Of a stretch of 64,000 nt of DNA, positions 27,364-34,568 are shown one piece after another; the first letter of the stretch is position 1, and the number at the start of each line of letters is the position of its first letter. The notes under the pieces were generated by a model. The model did no database searches, was not told the origin of the DNA, and saw nothing but the letters and a program-made list of their open reading frames with translations. The position numbers and the translations under genes are program-made. The stretch covers positions 1-64,000 of the forward strand of contig NZ_JAHBYD010000010.1 in the NCBI RefSeq assembly GCF_019636135.1, given 5' to 3'. This DNA comes from Phenylobacterium sp. Its GTDB lineage: Bacteria; Pseudomonadota; Alphaproteobacteria; Caulobacterales; Caulobacteraceae.

Positions 27364-28064
27364 GTAGGCGAAGACGCGCGCGCGGCCGCCGACAGCGCCT
27401 CGTCCAGCCGCACGCCTTCCGCATAGGGCGCGAGGTCGGGCGTGGGCGGCCCGCAGGCGCCCATGCCGGGCTCGGGCAGCGGCGCGCCGATGCGGGTCTC
27501 CACCGGGAAGACGCCGGACCAGGCGGTCCAGCCGTGGTCGGCGGGCAAGTCGGCGACGCCGGTGCGGCGCACCTTCGCCGAGGCCTCCTCGATCTCCATC
27601 TCGACCATGGCGGTGGCGGCCACCTCCTCGTCGGTGGCCGGCCGCAGCTTCACCGGCCGGCCCGCGTAGAGGCGGTCGATGAAGTTGTTCAGGGCGTCCC
27701 GCCGCGCCTCGATCCCCTCCACCAGCCTCGCGCGGCCGAAGGCCATCACCGAGCGGTAGTTCAGCGAATGCACCATGCCCGAGCGCCCGACGATGAAGCC
27801 GTCGAGGAAGCTGACGGTGACGCAGACCGGCACGCCTTCGCCCACCACGCCCAGCATCCGGTTCATCGCCGAGCCGTGCCAGTAGAGCTTGCGGCCCTCG
27901 CGCCAGTAGGCGGTGGGCGTGACGTAGGGCTGGCCGTCGATCGCGTAGCCGACGTGCGCCATCACCCCGGCGTCGAGGATCCCGTAGACGGTGGCCTCGT
28001 CGTAGGCCGCCCGCTGCGGCCTGCGCCGCACCCGCGAGCGCTCGGTGGGGACAAAGGCGTTCAT
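27357..28064 (-). CDS. Pyridoxamine 5'-phosphate oxidase-family flavoprotein
   Basis: 235 residues. The FMN-binding split-barrel is visible in TVYGILDAGVMAHVGYAIDG, PTAYWREGRKLYWHGSAMNR and VCVTVSFLDGFIVGRSGMVH, and NYRSVMAFGRARLVEG completes the core. This branch (NimA/PNPOx-like) binds FMN or heme; nitroreduction or stress roles are typical. It is divergent from a MocR/PdxR-type regulator across a short promoter with an inverted repeat, so that regulator is the likely controller. The last residues and stop come from a repeat element. Confidence 0.85.
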   Translation of the reverse strand: MNAFVPTERSRVRRRPQRAAYDEATVYGILDAGVMAHVGYAIDGQPYVTPTAYWREGRKLYWHGSAMNRMLGVVGEGVPVCVTVSFLDGFIVGRSGMVHSLNYRSVMAFGRARLVEGIEARRDALNNFIDRLYAGRPVKLRPATDEEVAATAMVEMEIEEASAKVRRTGVADLPADHGWTAWSGVFPVETRIGAPLPEPGMGACGPPTPDLAPYAEGVRLDEALSAAARASSPTS

Positions 28065-28102
28065 GGCGGCGCTTCCTTCCTGGCCGCGGGCTACGCCTTG
28101 TG

Positions 28103-28145
28103 TGGTCTGCCGGACAGGTCCAATTTCGACGCCTCCGACAGACCA
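28103..28145. promoter_or_regulatory. Inverted repeat in the PNPOx-like / MocR divergent promoter
   Basis: TGGTCTGCCGGA (28103-28114) pairs with TCCGACAGACCA (28134-28145) with one mismatch. Embedded GACAGGTCCAAT and GACAGACCAAT also form a direct repeat. MocR regulators typically bind paired sites in such intergenic regions, so this is the likely operator. Confidence 0.6.
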
Positions 28146-28160
28146 ATCGCGAGCGTCCGG

Positions 28161-29603
28161 ATGAGCTGGGCCGACATCTACCCGTGGCGCGCGCCCGAGG
28201 CCGGCGGGCCGGTGATCCGCCAGGTCTACGACCAGGTCCGCGAGGCGATCCACGAGGGCGCGCTGAAGCCGGGCGGCCGCCTGCCCTCCAGCCGCGACCT
28301 GGCCCGGCGCCTGGGCGTCGCGCGCGCCTCCGTGGTCGCGGCCTACGACCGGTTGCTGGCGGAGGGCTACGCCGAGGGCCGCCGGGGGTCGGGCACCTAC
28401 GTGTCGGGCGACCTCTCGGGCGTGGTCGACCTGAAGCCGGCGCGGGCCGCTGATGAAGGGCCGGCGGCGGGCGAGGCCGCGCAGGCGGCCATGGGCTTCG
28501 CGCCGCTGGCGATGGCGTCGCAGGCCTTCTCCAACGGCCGCACCTTGATGGACGCCCGCGCCCTGGACGAATGGTCGAAATCGACGCGGCGCGCGCTGCG
28601 GGTGCTGGACCCGATCCACTTCGGCTATGCCGAGCCGGCGGGCGACCTGAAGCTGCGCGCCGCCGTCGCCGACTACCTGCGCGCCGCCCGTGGCGTGGTC
28701 TGCACGCCCGACCAGATCCTGATCACCTCGGGCGCGCAGCAGGCCACCGACCTGTCGCTGCGCGCGCTGCTGGCGCCGGGCGACGAGGTCTGGCTGGAGG
28801 ACCCCGGCTACCAGCCCACCTGGCACGCGGCCCGGACCGCAGGCGCGAAGGGCGTGGCCGTGCCGGTCGACCGCCACGGCCTGATCGTGCAGGCGGGCGT
28901 CGCCAAGGCGCCGCGCGCCCGGGCGGCGTTCGTCACGCCCTCGCACCAGTTCCCGTTCGGCGTGGCGATGTCGATGGCGCGCCGGCTGGAGCTGGTCGCC
29001 TGGGCGCGCGAGGCGAAGGCCTGGATCGTCGAGGATGACTATGCCGCCGAGTTCCGCTACGCGGGCGCGCCCCTGCCGGCGCTACAGGGCCTCGATGGCG
29101 GCGAGCGCGTCGTCTACGTCGGCACGTTCAACAAGTCGCTCTTCCCGGGCATCCGCCTGGGTTATGTGGTGGCGCCGCGCGAGCTGGTCGGGAAGCTCTC
29201 GGCCCTGCGCCGCCTCACCGACCGCCAGCCGCCGACGCTCACCCAGGCGATCGTGCTCGACTTCATGGAAAGCGGCCATTTCGCGGCCCACATCCGCCGC
29301 CGCCGCCTCGCCTACAAGGCCCAGCGCGACGCGCTCGCCGAGACGCTGAACCGCAGGCTCGGCCACATCCTGGACGTCGACACGCCCGACCAGGGCATGC
29401 ACCTGATCGCCTACCTGAGGGACGGCCGCCCGGACGTGGAGGTCGAGGCCAGGGCCGCGACCCGCGGCGTGACGGCCCGCGCCATCAGCCCCCTCTTCCA
29501 CGACGAAACGCCGAGGCGCGGCCTGCTCCTCGGCTTCACGGGATTTCCGGTCCAGGCGATGGCCGGCGGCGTGGCGAAGCTCGCCGCCGTGCTGGAGGGC
29601 TAG
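28161..29603 (+). CDS. MocR/PdxR-family transcriptional regulator with aminotransferase domain
   Basis: 480 residues. The N-terminal GntR winged helix spans about 15-80 (IRQVYDQVREAIHEGALKPG, GRLPSSRDLARRLGVARASV, LLAEGYAEGRRGSGTYV). The remaining 370 residues are a fold-type I aminotransferase domain with the PLP-lysine in YVGTFNKSLFPGIRLGYVV and the DDYAAEFRY motif. In this family PLP acts as effector of gene regulation. Divergence from a PNPOx-like flavoprotein gene supports a vitamin B6-linked or related control circuit. Length is normal and the ATG at 28161 begins MSWADIYPW. Confidence 0.92.
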   Translation: MSWADIYPWRAPEAGGPVIRQVYDQVREAIHEGALKPGGRLPSSRDLARRLGVARASVVAAYDRLLAEGYAEGRRGSGTYVSGDLSGVVDLKPARAADEGPAAGEAAQAAMGFAPLAMASQAFSNGRTLMDARALDEWSKSTRRALRVLDPIHFGYAEPAGDLKLRAAVADYLRAARGVVCTPDQILITSGAQQATDLSLRALLAPGDEVWLEDPGYQPTWHAARTAGAKGVAVPVDRHGLIVQAGVAKAPRARAAFVTPSHQFPFGVAMSMARRLELVAWAREAKAWIVEDDYAAEFRYAGAPLPALQGLDGGERVVYVGTFNKSLFPGIRLGYVVAPRELVGKLSALRRLTDRQPPTLTQAIVLDFMESGHFAAHIRRRRLAYKAQRDALAETLNRRLGHILDVDTPDQGMHLIAYLRDGRPDVEVEARAATRGVTARAISPLFHDETPRRGLLLGFTGFPVQAMAGGVAKLAAVLEG

Positions 29604-29615
29604 GCCGCCAAGTCC

Positions 29616-30152
29616 TCAAGCCGCCAGGGCGGTCTCGGCCGCGACGATGCGGCTGGCGGCGTTGACCACGGCGGCGATGCGGAGCGCCGCCTGGATCTGC
29701 TGGGCCGGGACGCCGTGCTTCTTCAGCTCGGCCTCGTGGGCGTCGAGGCACATGCCGCAGCCGTTCACGGCCGAGACCGCCGTCGACCACAGCTCGAAGT
29801 CGGCCTTGTCGACGCCCGGGTTCGCCAGCACGTTCATGCGCAGGCGGGCCGGAAGGGTCTTGTATTCGCCGTTCGAGAGCAGGTGCAGCGAGCGGTAGTA
29901 GACGTTGTTCATGCCCATGATCGCCGCGGCGGACTTGGCGGCGGTCTTGGCCTCGGGCGACAGGCCGGCCGCGTCGGCGGCGGCCTCGATGGCCCGGATC
30001 ACGGAAGGTTCGCCTACCGCATGGGCGGACGCGACGAAGGCGCCCCACTTCTGCTGGTCGGAAAGCACGGTCTCGGAGGCGAGGCTGCCGAGGTTCAGGC
30101 TGATGTCCTTGGCGTAGGCGGGCAGCGCGTCGCGCAGGGTGTCGAGCGACAT
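29616..30152 (-). CDS. ahpD: AhpD alkylhydroperoxidase / AhpC-reducing disulfide protein
   Basis: 178 residues, all-helical carboxymuconolactone-decarboxylase fold. The redox CxxC is in VNGCGMCLDAHEAEL with the assisting histidine. MSLDTLRDALPAYAKDISLN is the family start (ATG at 30152 with a GGAG ribosome binding site). AhpD uses its cysteines to recycle oxidised AhpC. It lies directly downstream of ahpC on the same strand with a hairpin in the 94-bp gap. OxyR is probably the activator. Confidence 0.95.
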   Translation of the reverse strand: MSLDTLRDALPAYAKDISLNLGSLASETVLSDQQKWGAFVASAHAVGEPSVIRAIEAAADAAGLSPEAKTAAKSAAAIMGMNNVYYRSLHLLSNGEYKTLPARLRMNVLANPGVDKADFELWSTAVSAVNGCGMCLDAHEAELKKHGVPAQQIQAALRIAAVVNAASRIVAAETALAA

Positions 30153-30186
30153 CTCGTCGTCTCCAGGCATTCGGGAAAATGAAAGA

Positions 30187-30223
30187 TCCGGGGGCGCTCG
30201 AGGGGGAAAGGAGCACCCCCGGA
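30187..30223. other. Hairpin in the ahpC-ahpD intergenic region
   Basis: TCCGGGGGCGCTC (30187-30199) pairs with GAGCACCCCCGGA (30211-30223) with one mismatch. On the ahpC-ahpD transcript it lies between the two genes, which would suit partial termination or RNA stabilisation giving more AhpC than AhpD. Confidence 0.6.
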
Positions 30224-30246
30224 CAGTCGCTGAGGCGGCGGGTGTG

Positions 30247-30804
30247 TTACGCCGCCTTCAGGGTCTCGCCGCCAACCGAGCGGTTGCACGGGCAGAGCTC
30301 GTCGGTCTGGAGCGCGTCCAGGACGCGCAGCGTGTCCTGCGGGTTGCGCCCCACGTTCAGGTTGGTGACGTAGACGTGCTGCACCACGTTGTCGGGATCG
30401 ACGATGAAGGTGGCGCGCTGGGCGACGCCTTCTTCCACGTTCAGCACGCCCAGGTCGCGGGCAAACCGGCCGCCGTTGTCGGCGAAGTTCCAGATCGCCA
30501 GCTCGTTCAGGTCCGGGTGCTCGCGGCGCCAGCCGAGCTTGGAATGCTCGTTGTCGGTCGAACCGCCCAGGACGACGGCGTCACGGTCGGCGAATTCGCG
30601 GTTCAGGCGAGCGAACTCGGCGATCTCGGTCGGGCAGACGAAGGTGAAGTCCTTCGGGTAGAAGAAGATGACCTTCCACTGGCCCGGGAAGCTCTCCTTG
30701 GTCAGCGTCTCGAAGGCGCTCTCGCCCTTCTCTTCGTGGCGCATGAACTTCGGCTTCACGCCGACGATCTTGAAGTCGGGAAGGGTCTGGCCAACGCTCA
30801 GCAA
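30247..30804 (-). CDS. ahpC: Alkyl hydroperoxide reductase AhpC (2-Cys peroxiredoxin)
   Basis: 185 residues. The peroxidatic cysteine is in FTFVCPTEIAEFA (about 57) and the resolving cysteine in TDELCPCNRSV near the C-terminus. DNEHSKLGWRREHPDL and ATFIVDPDNVVQHVYV are peroxiredoxin hallmarks. This form works with AhpD rather than AhpF, and ahpD follows at once. Divergent from oxyR across a promoter with a perfect ATAG-N7-CTAT motif, it is almost certainly part of the peroxide regulon. Confidence 0.96.
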   Translation of the reverse strand: MLSVGQTLPDFKIVGVKPKFMRHEEKGESAFETLTKESFPGQWKVIFFYPKDFTFVCPTEIAEFARLNREFADRDAVVLGGSTDNEHSKLGWRREHPDLNELAIWNFADNGGRFARDLGVLNVEEGVAQRATFIVDPDNVVQHVYVTNLNVGRNPQDTLRVLDALQTDELCPCNRSVGGETLKAA

Positions 30805-30910
30805 GTGACAACTCCTTGAAATGATTGGCGGCGTGCGGGGAGGCAGCGCCGCTGCCGGTGAGATAGGGGGTTGCGCCCCAGAGCGCCAATCGATTGTTTT
30901 TGAGATTGAG

Positions 30911-30925
30911 ATAGGGCGGGTCTAT
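30911..30925. promoter_or_regulatory. OxyR-binding motif between ahpC and oxyR
   Basis: ATAG-GGCGGGT-CTAT is exactly the ATAG-N7-CTAT half of the OxyR consensus. It is 107 bp upstream of ahpC and 73 bp upstream of oxyR, fitting dual use for activation of ahpC and autocontrol of oxyR. Confidence 0.8.
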
Positions 30926-30997
30926 GATCCCGTTCGGCCGCCGCGCCCCGGATCAGGTCCGGGCGCCCTGTCGGCCGGGACCACGGGTTTTCAAGGC

Positions 30998-31894
30998 ATG
31001 CTGCCCACCATCCGCCAACTCCAGTACCTGAAGCTGCTCGCCGAGCACGGCGCGTTCGGAAAGGCGGCCGAAGCCGCGCACGTCACCCAGCCGACGCTGT
31101 CGGCCGGCATCCAGGAGCTGGAGCGCACGCTGGGCGCGCCGGTGGTCGACCGGGCGCGGACCGGCGTGATCCTGACGCCGGTGGGCGAGGAAGCGCTCAG
31201 GCGCGCCACCGTCATCCTCAACGAGGCCGAGGAACTGGTGGAGGCGGCGAAGAACGCCGGCCAGCCGCTCACCGGCCGCTTCCGCCTGGGCGTGATCCCG
31301 ACGATCGCGCCGTTCCTGCTGCCCGGCGTGCTGCCGCTGCTGCGCCAGCGCTTCCCCAAGCTGCGGCTCTTCCTGCGCGAGGACCTGACCCAGCGCCTGA
31401 TCGCGCAGTTGAAGGCGGGCCGCCTGGACGCGGCGCTCATCGCCCTGCCGTTCGACACCGCCGGGCTGGAATGGGCCCACGTCAGCGACGACGAGCTGCT
31501 GGCCGCCGTTCCCGCCGACCATCCGCTGGCGCGCGAGGCCACCGCCAGCCCGGAGGCGATGGAGCGGGAGAACCTGATCCTGCTCGAGGACGGCCACTGC
31601 CTGCGCGAGCACGCGCTGTCGGCCTGCAAGCTCAACCCGCCGCGCGCGGGGATCGGCGAGGAGCCGTTCGCGGCCACCTCGCTGCCGACCCTGGTGCAGA
31701 TGGTGGGCTCGGGCCTGGGCGTGACCTTCCTGCCGCAGATGGCCGTGAGCGCCGGCCTCGCCGACGCCGCCCACGTCGCGGTGAAGCCGCTGGCCGCCGA
31801 TCACGCCGCCCGCGAGATCGTCGTCGCCTGGCGCGCCGGCTCCAACCGCCGCGCCGAAGGCCGCCTGCTCGCCGAGGTGCTGAAGGAGGCGTAG
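30998..31894 (+). CDS. oxyR: Hydrogen peroxide-sensing LysR regulator OxyR
   Basis: 298 residues. LysR helix-turn-helix at the N-terminus (LPTIRQLQYLKLLAEHGAFG, KAAEAAHVTQPTLSAGIQEL). The two redox cysteines that form the activating disulfide are both present in EDGHCLREHALSACKLN (the 199 and 208 equivalents). The effector domain ends with VAWRAGSNRRAEGRLLAEVL. It is divergent from ahpC-ahpD, with the OxyR motif in between. Start chosen at MLPTIRQ; longer frames upstream run through the promoter. Confidence 0.95.
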   Translation: MLPTIRQLQYLKLLAEHGAFGKAAEAAHVTQPTLSAGIQELERTLGAPVVDRARTGVILTPVGEEALRRATVILNEAEELVEAAKNAGQPLTGRFRLGVIPTIAPFLLPGVLPLLRQRFPKLRLFLREDLTQRLIAQLKAGRLDAALIALPFDTAGLEWAHVSDDELLAAVPADHPLAREATASPEAMERENLILLEDGHCLREHALSACKLNPPRAGIGEEPFAATSLPTLVQMVGSGLGVTFLPQMAVSAGLADAAHVAVKPLAADHAAREIVVAWRAGSNRRAEGRLLAEVLKEA

Positions 31895-31901
31895 GGCGGC
31901 C

Positions 31902-32113
31902 CTCCTTTCCCGCTTGCGGGAAAAGGGGGACCGCACGCCGAGGTCGGCGCCAGCCGGCCGTAGAGCGGGGGGGTGGAAAGGGCAAGCGGCTGCAGAGCGG
32001 TTCGACCGGGTTGTGGGGGGCACGCCGAGCGTGAGGCTTTCCCTCTCCACCGCCCGCTCTTCGGCCTACGGCCTTGGCGAGCGGTCCCCCTCTCCCGCTC
32101 GCGGGAGAGGCAG
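31902..32113. repeat. Long inverted repeat (CCCGCTTGCGGGA family)
   Basis: Starts CCTTTCCCGCTTGCGGGAAA-like sequence at about 31906 and ends CTCTCCCGCTCGCGGGAGAG at about 32089-32108. Inner GGTGGAAAGGG / CCCTCTCCACC also pair. It closely matches the element at 52467-52659 including the inner GAGGCTTTCCCTCTCCACC. The gap 31895-32202 thus holds this repeat plus the PadR operators. Confidence 0.8.
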
Positions 32114-32115
32114 GA

Positions 32116-32187
32116 TTTCGACTGTATCGAAAAAGCGCTTGCGGGCCGGAACGGTTTCGATGTATCTGAACTTCAGACATATCGAAA
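32116..32187. promoter_or_regulatory. Two operator-like palindromes upstream of the PadR/YqjI-like gene
   Basis: Site 1: TTTCGA-N5-TCGAAA at 32116-32132. Site 2: TTTCGATGTATCTGAA (32155-32170) facing TTCAGACATATCGAAA (32172-32187), which contains an ATGT...ACAT dyad of the kind bound by PadR proteins. The second lies 15 bp before the ATG, so it would block transcription or initiation. This is probably autoregulation. Confidence 0.65.
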
Positions 32188-32202
32188 CTAGGTCTAAATC
32201 AC

Positions 32203-32757
32203 ATGCACAGACACTTCCACGAACACAGACTTCATCGCGGCCGTCACGGCTGGGGCGGCCACGGCGGGCGCCATGAGCGCGGCGAGCGCCACGGCCGCCG
32301 CTTCGGCCGGTTCTTCGAGCACGGCGACCTGCGCTACGTGGTCCTGGCCCTGCTCGCCGAGCGGTCGCGCCACGGCTACGAGCTGATCAAGGAGCTGGAG
32401 GACCGCACCGGCGGCGCCTACCGCCCCTCGCCGGGCGTGGTCTATCCCACGCTCGCCATGCTCGAGGACGAGGGCATGATCCGCCAGACGGCGGGCGACG
32501 GCGGCCGCAAGCAGTTCGAGATCACCGACGCCGGCCGCGCCGAACTGGAGAACCACAAAGCCACCGTCGAGGCGCTCTTCGCCCGCATGGACGAGGCCGG
32601 CCGCGCGTCGGGCCCCGGCCGCCCCCGCGTGGGCCGGGCCATGATGAACCTCGGCATGGCGCTCAAGAACCGGATGGCCCGGGGCTGCTCGGAAGACGAG
32701 CTCGACCGGATCGTCTCGATGATCGACGACACCGCCGCGGCGATCGAACGCTCTTAG
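32203..32757 (+). CDS. PadR-family regulator with His-rich N-terminus (YqjI-like)
   Basis: 184 residues. Residues 1-42 are rich in His, Arg and Gly (HRHFHEHRLHRGRHGWGG, GRHERGERHGRRFGRFFEHG), followed by the PadR winged helix (YVVLALLAERSRHGYELIKE, YRPSPGVVYPTLAMLEDEGM, RKQFEITDAGRAELE). This layout is like E. coli YqjI, in which the His-rich arm binds nickel or iron and releases DNA. Here no divergent siderophore reductase is present, so the regulated target is unknown beyond itself. Two palindromes upstream look like its operators, and a terminator follows. Confidence 0.85.
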   Translation: MHRHFHEHRLHRGRHGWGGHGGRHERGERHGRRFGRFFEHGDLRYVVLALLAERSRHGYELIKELEDRTGGAYRPSPGVVYPTLAMLEDEGMIRQTAGDGGRKQFEITDAGRAELENHKATVEALFARMDEAGRASGPGRPRVGRAMMNLGMALKNRMARGCSEDELDRIVSMIDDTAAAIERS

Positions 32758-32787
32758 GCAGATCCTCCCCCGATCCGCTTCCTGCCT

Positions 32788-32817
32788 GGGCCTCCGCGCG
32801 AGCGGGGCCCTCTTTTT
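32788..32817 (+). terminator. Rho-independent terminator after padR-like gene
   Basis: GGGCCTCCGC pairs with GCGGGGCCC (one bulge) around a GCGA loop, followed by TCTTTTT. It ends the single-gene transcript just before dapF, whose start is 37 bp further on. Confidence 0.8.
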
Positions 32818-32853
32818 GCGCGCGGGTGGCTTTCGCCTATATAGCCGGCCGCC

Positions 32854-33675
32854 ATGAGCCGTCCGTTCCTGAAGATGAACGGGCTCGGCAACGACTTCGT
32901 CGTGGTCGAGACCCGCAGCGCCCCGTTCGAGCCGACGGCCGACGAGGTGCGCGCCATCGCCGACCGCGAGACAGGCGTCGGCTGCGACCAGTTGATCGCC
33001 ATCGACCGGGCCGAGGGCGCCGACGCGCGCGTGCGCTTCTGGAACGCCGACGGCGAGGCGGTGGGCGCCTGCGGGAACGGGACCCGCTGCGTCGGCTGGC
33101 TGCTCATGCAGTCGACCGGCAAGGACGAGGCGGTGATGGAGACGGCGGCCGGCCGCCTCGTCGCCACCCGCGCCGGCGAGCGGCTGGTCAGCGTCGACAT
33201 GGGCGAGCCGCGGCTGGACTGGCGCGAGATCCCGCTGGCCGAGGAACACGACACCGCGGCGCTGCCGGTCCCGCTCTACCCGCACGCCGACCTGATGGCG
33301 CCGCCCGGATGCGTCTCCATGGGCAACCCGCACGTGGTGTTCTTCGTGCCGGAGGTCGCGCAGGCGCCGGTCGCCGAGGCCGGGCCGGTGGTCGAGGCGC
33401 ACCCGCTGTTCCCCGAGCACGTCAACGTGGGCTTCGCCGAGATCAGGGCGCCCGACCGCATCCGCCTCAGGGTCTGGGAGCGCGGCGCGGGGCTGACGAA
33501 GGCCTGCGGCACCGGCGCCTGCGCGGCGCTGGTGGCCGCGGCGCGGCGGGGCCTCACCGGCCGGCACGCGACGATGGAGCTGGACGGCGGCGAACTCTTC
33601 GTCGAATGGCGCGCCGACGGCCACGTGATCATGACCGGCCCGGCCGCCGTCGACTTCGCGGGCGAGCTGCCATGA
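32854..33675 (+). CDS. dapF: Diaminopimelate epimerase
   Basis: 273 residues. DapF converts LL- to meso-diaminopimelate for peptidoglycan and lysine. The paired catalytic cysteines are in EAVGACGNGTRCVG and AGLTKACGTGACAALVA. The N-terminal MNGLGNDFVVVET is canonical, as is CVSMGNPHVVFFV. It heads an operon of four genes joined by short overlaps (dapF, inactive signal-peptidase homologue, mtaB, GFA); its stop overlaps the next ATG (ATGA). Confidence 0.97.
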   Translation: MSRPFLKMNGLGNDFVVVETRSAPFEPTADEVRAIADRETGVGCDQLIAIDRAEGADARVRFWNADGEAVGACGNGTRCVGWLLMQSTGKDEAVMETAAGRLVATRAGERLVSVDMGEPRLDWREIPLAEEHDTAALPVPLYPHADLMAPPGCVSMGNPHVVFFVPEVAQAPVAEAGPVVEAHPLFPEHVNVGFAEIRAPDRIRLRVWERGAGLTKACGTGACAALVAAARRGLTGRHATMELDGGELFVEWRADGHVIMTGPAAVDFAGELP

Positions 33676-34568
33676 GCGATCCGGCGCAGGCGCCGCGGCC
33701 GCGGGCCTGGTGGGTGGCGCTGCTGCTCAACCTGCTGTTCCCGCCGGCGGGCTATGCCTACGTGGGCGCCTGGATGGCCGTGGCCGTCACGCTGCTGGTC
33801 ATCGTCACCGTGCCCATCCTGGTGATGGTGGCGACGCTGGAGTACCCGCCCGGCTTCTACGCCGCGGGGATGGGGCCGGCGATCTGGGCCAGCCTCGCGG
33901 TGCTCGCGATCCTGGGGCTGCATGCCGCGCTGCTGGCCCGCCGCGCGCCGGGGCGGACGGGGCCGCAACTGCCGCACGGCCTGCTCTACATGGCGCCCTG
34001 GGCGGCGGCCTTCGCGGTGAACCTGGCGTTCAACGCCTACTGGCCCAACCCGGCCTACGCGATCTCGTCGGAGGCCATGCAGCCCACGCTCCAGCCCGGC
34101 GACGTGCTGGCGGTCGAGGGCGCGCGCAACACCTGCAAGGCCGACCCGAAGCCCGGCGACGTCGTGCTCTACCGCGCGGGCGCGGCCCACTATCTGATGC
34201 GCGTGGTGGCGGGGCCGGGCCAGCGCGTGATGATGGCGTCCGGCCAGCTCTTCATCGACGGCAAGCCCGTCGAGCGGAAGGTCGTGGGCGCGACGCGGGT
34301 CATGGAGACGCCGCTGCCGGTCGAGATCGTCGAGGAGACGCTGGCCGACGGCGCGCGCTACCGCACCATCGACTTCGGCCCGGACGGCGCGCTCGACACG
34401 CTGCGCGAGGTCACGGTCCCGGCGGGGGCGTGGTATGTCCTGGGCGACAACCGCGACAACGCCGCCGACTCCCGCGTCCACGGGCCGGTGGCGGCGCGCG
34501 ACATCTGTGCGGTGGGCCTGAAGCTGCTGTCGAGCAAGGACGGAACCCGTGTCGGCCAACGACCCTGA
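33672..34568 (+). CDS. Signal peptidase I (S26) homologue lacking catalytic Ser and Lys
   Basis: 298 residues with four or so hydrophobic N-terminal segments (WWVALLLNLLFPPAGYAYVG, WMAVAVTLLVIVTVPILVMV and others), then an S26 fold. Box B, normally S-x-S-M-x-P-T, reads SSEAMQPTLQPGD, with Ala in place of the nucleophile before Met. The box that holds the general-base lysine (YIKR in E. coli) reads YLMRVVAGPGQ, Met for Lys. The structural box GDNRDNAADSRVHGPV is intact. I read the DNA directly (GCC for Ala, ATG for Met), so this is not a frameshift effect. It looks like a dead protease kept for another role; the genuine LepB must be elsewhere. Confidence 0.85.
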   Translation: MSDPAQAPRPRAWWVALLLNLLFPPAGYAYVGAWMAVAVTLLVIVTVPILVMVATLEYPPGFYAAGMGPAIWASLAVLAILGLHAALLARRAPGRTGPQLPHGLLYMAPWAAAFAVNLAFNAYWPNPAYAISSEAMQPTLQPGDVLAVEGARNTCKADPKPGDVVLYRAGAAHYLMRVVAGPGQRVMMASGQLFIDGKPVERKVVGATRVMETPLPVEIVEETLADGARYRTIDFGPDGALDTLREVTVPAGAWYVLGDNRDNAADSRVHGPVAARDICAVGLKLLSSKDGTRVGQRP

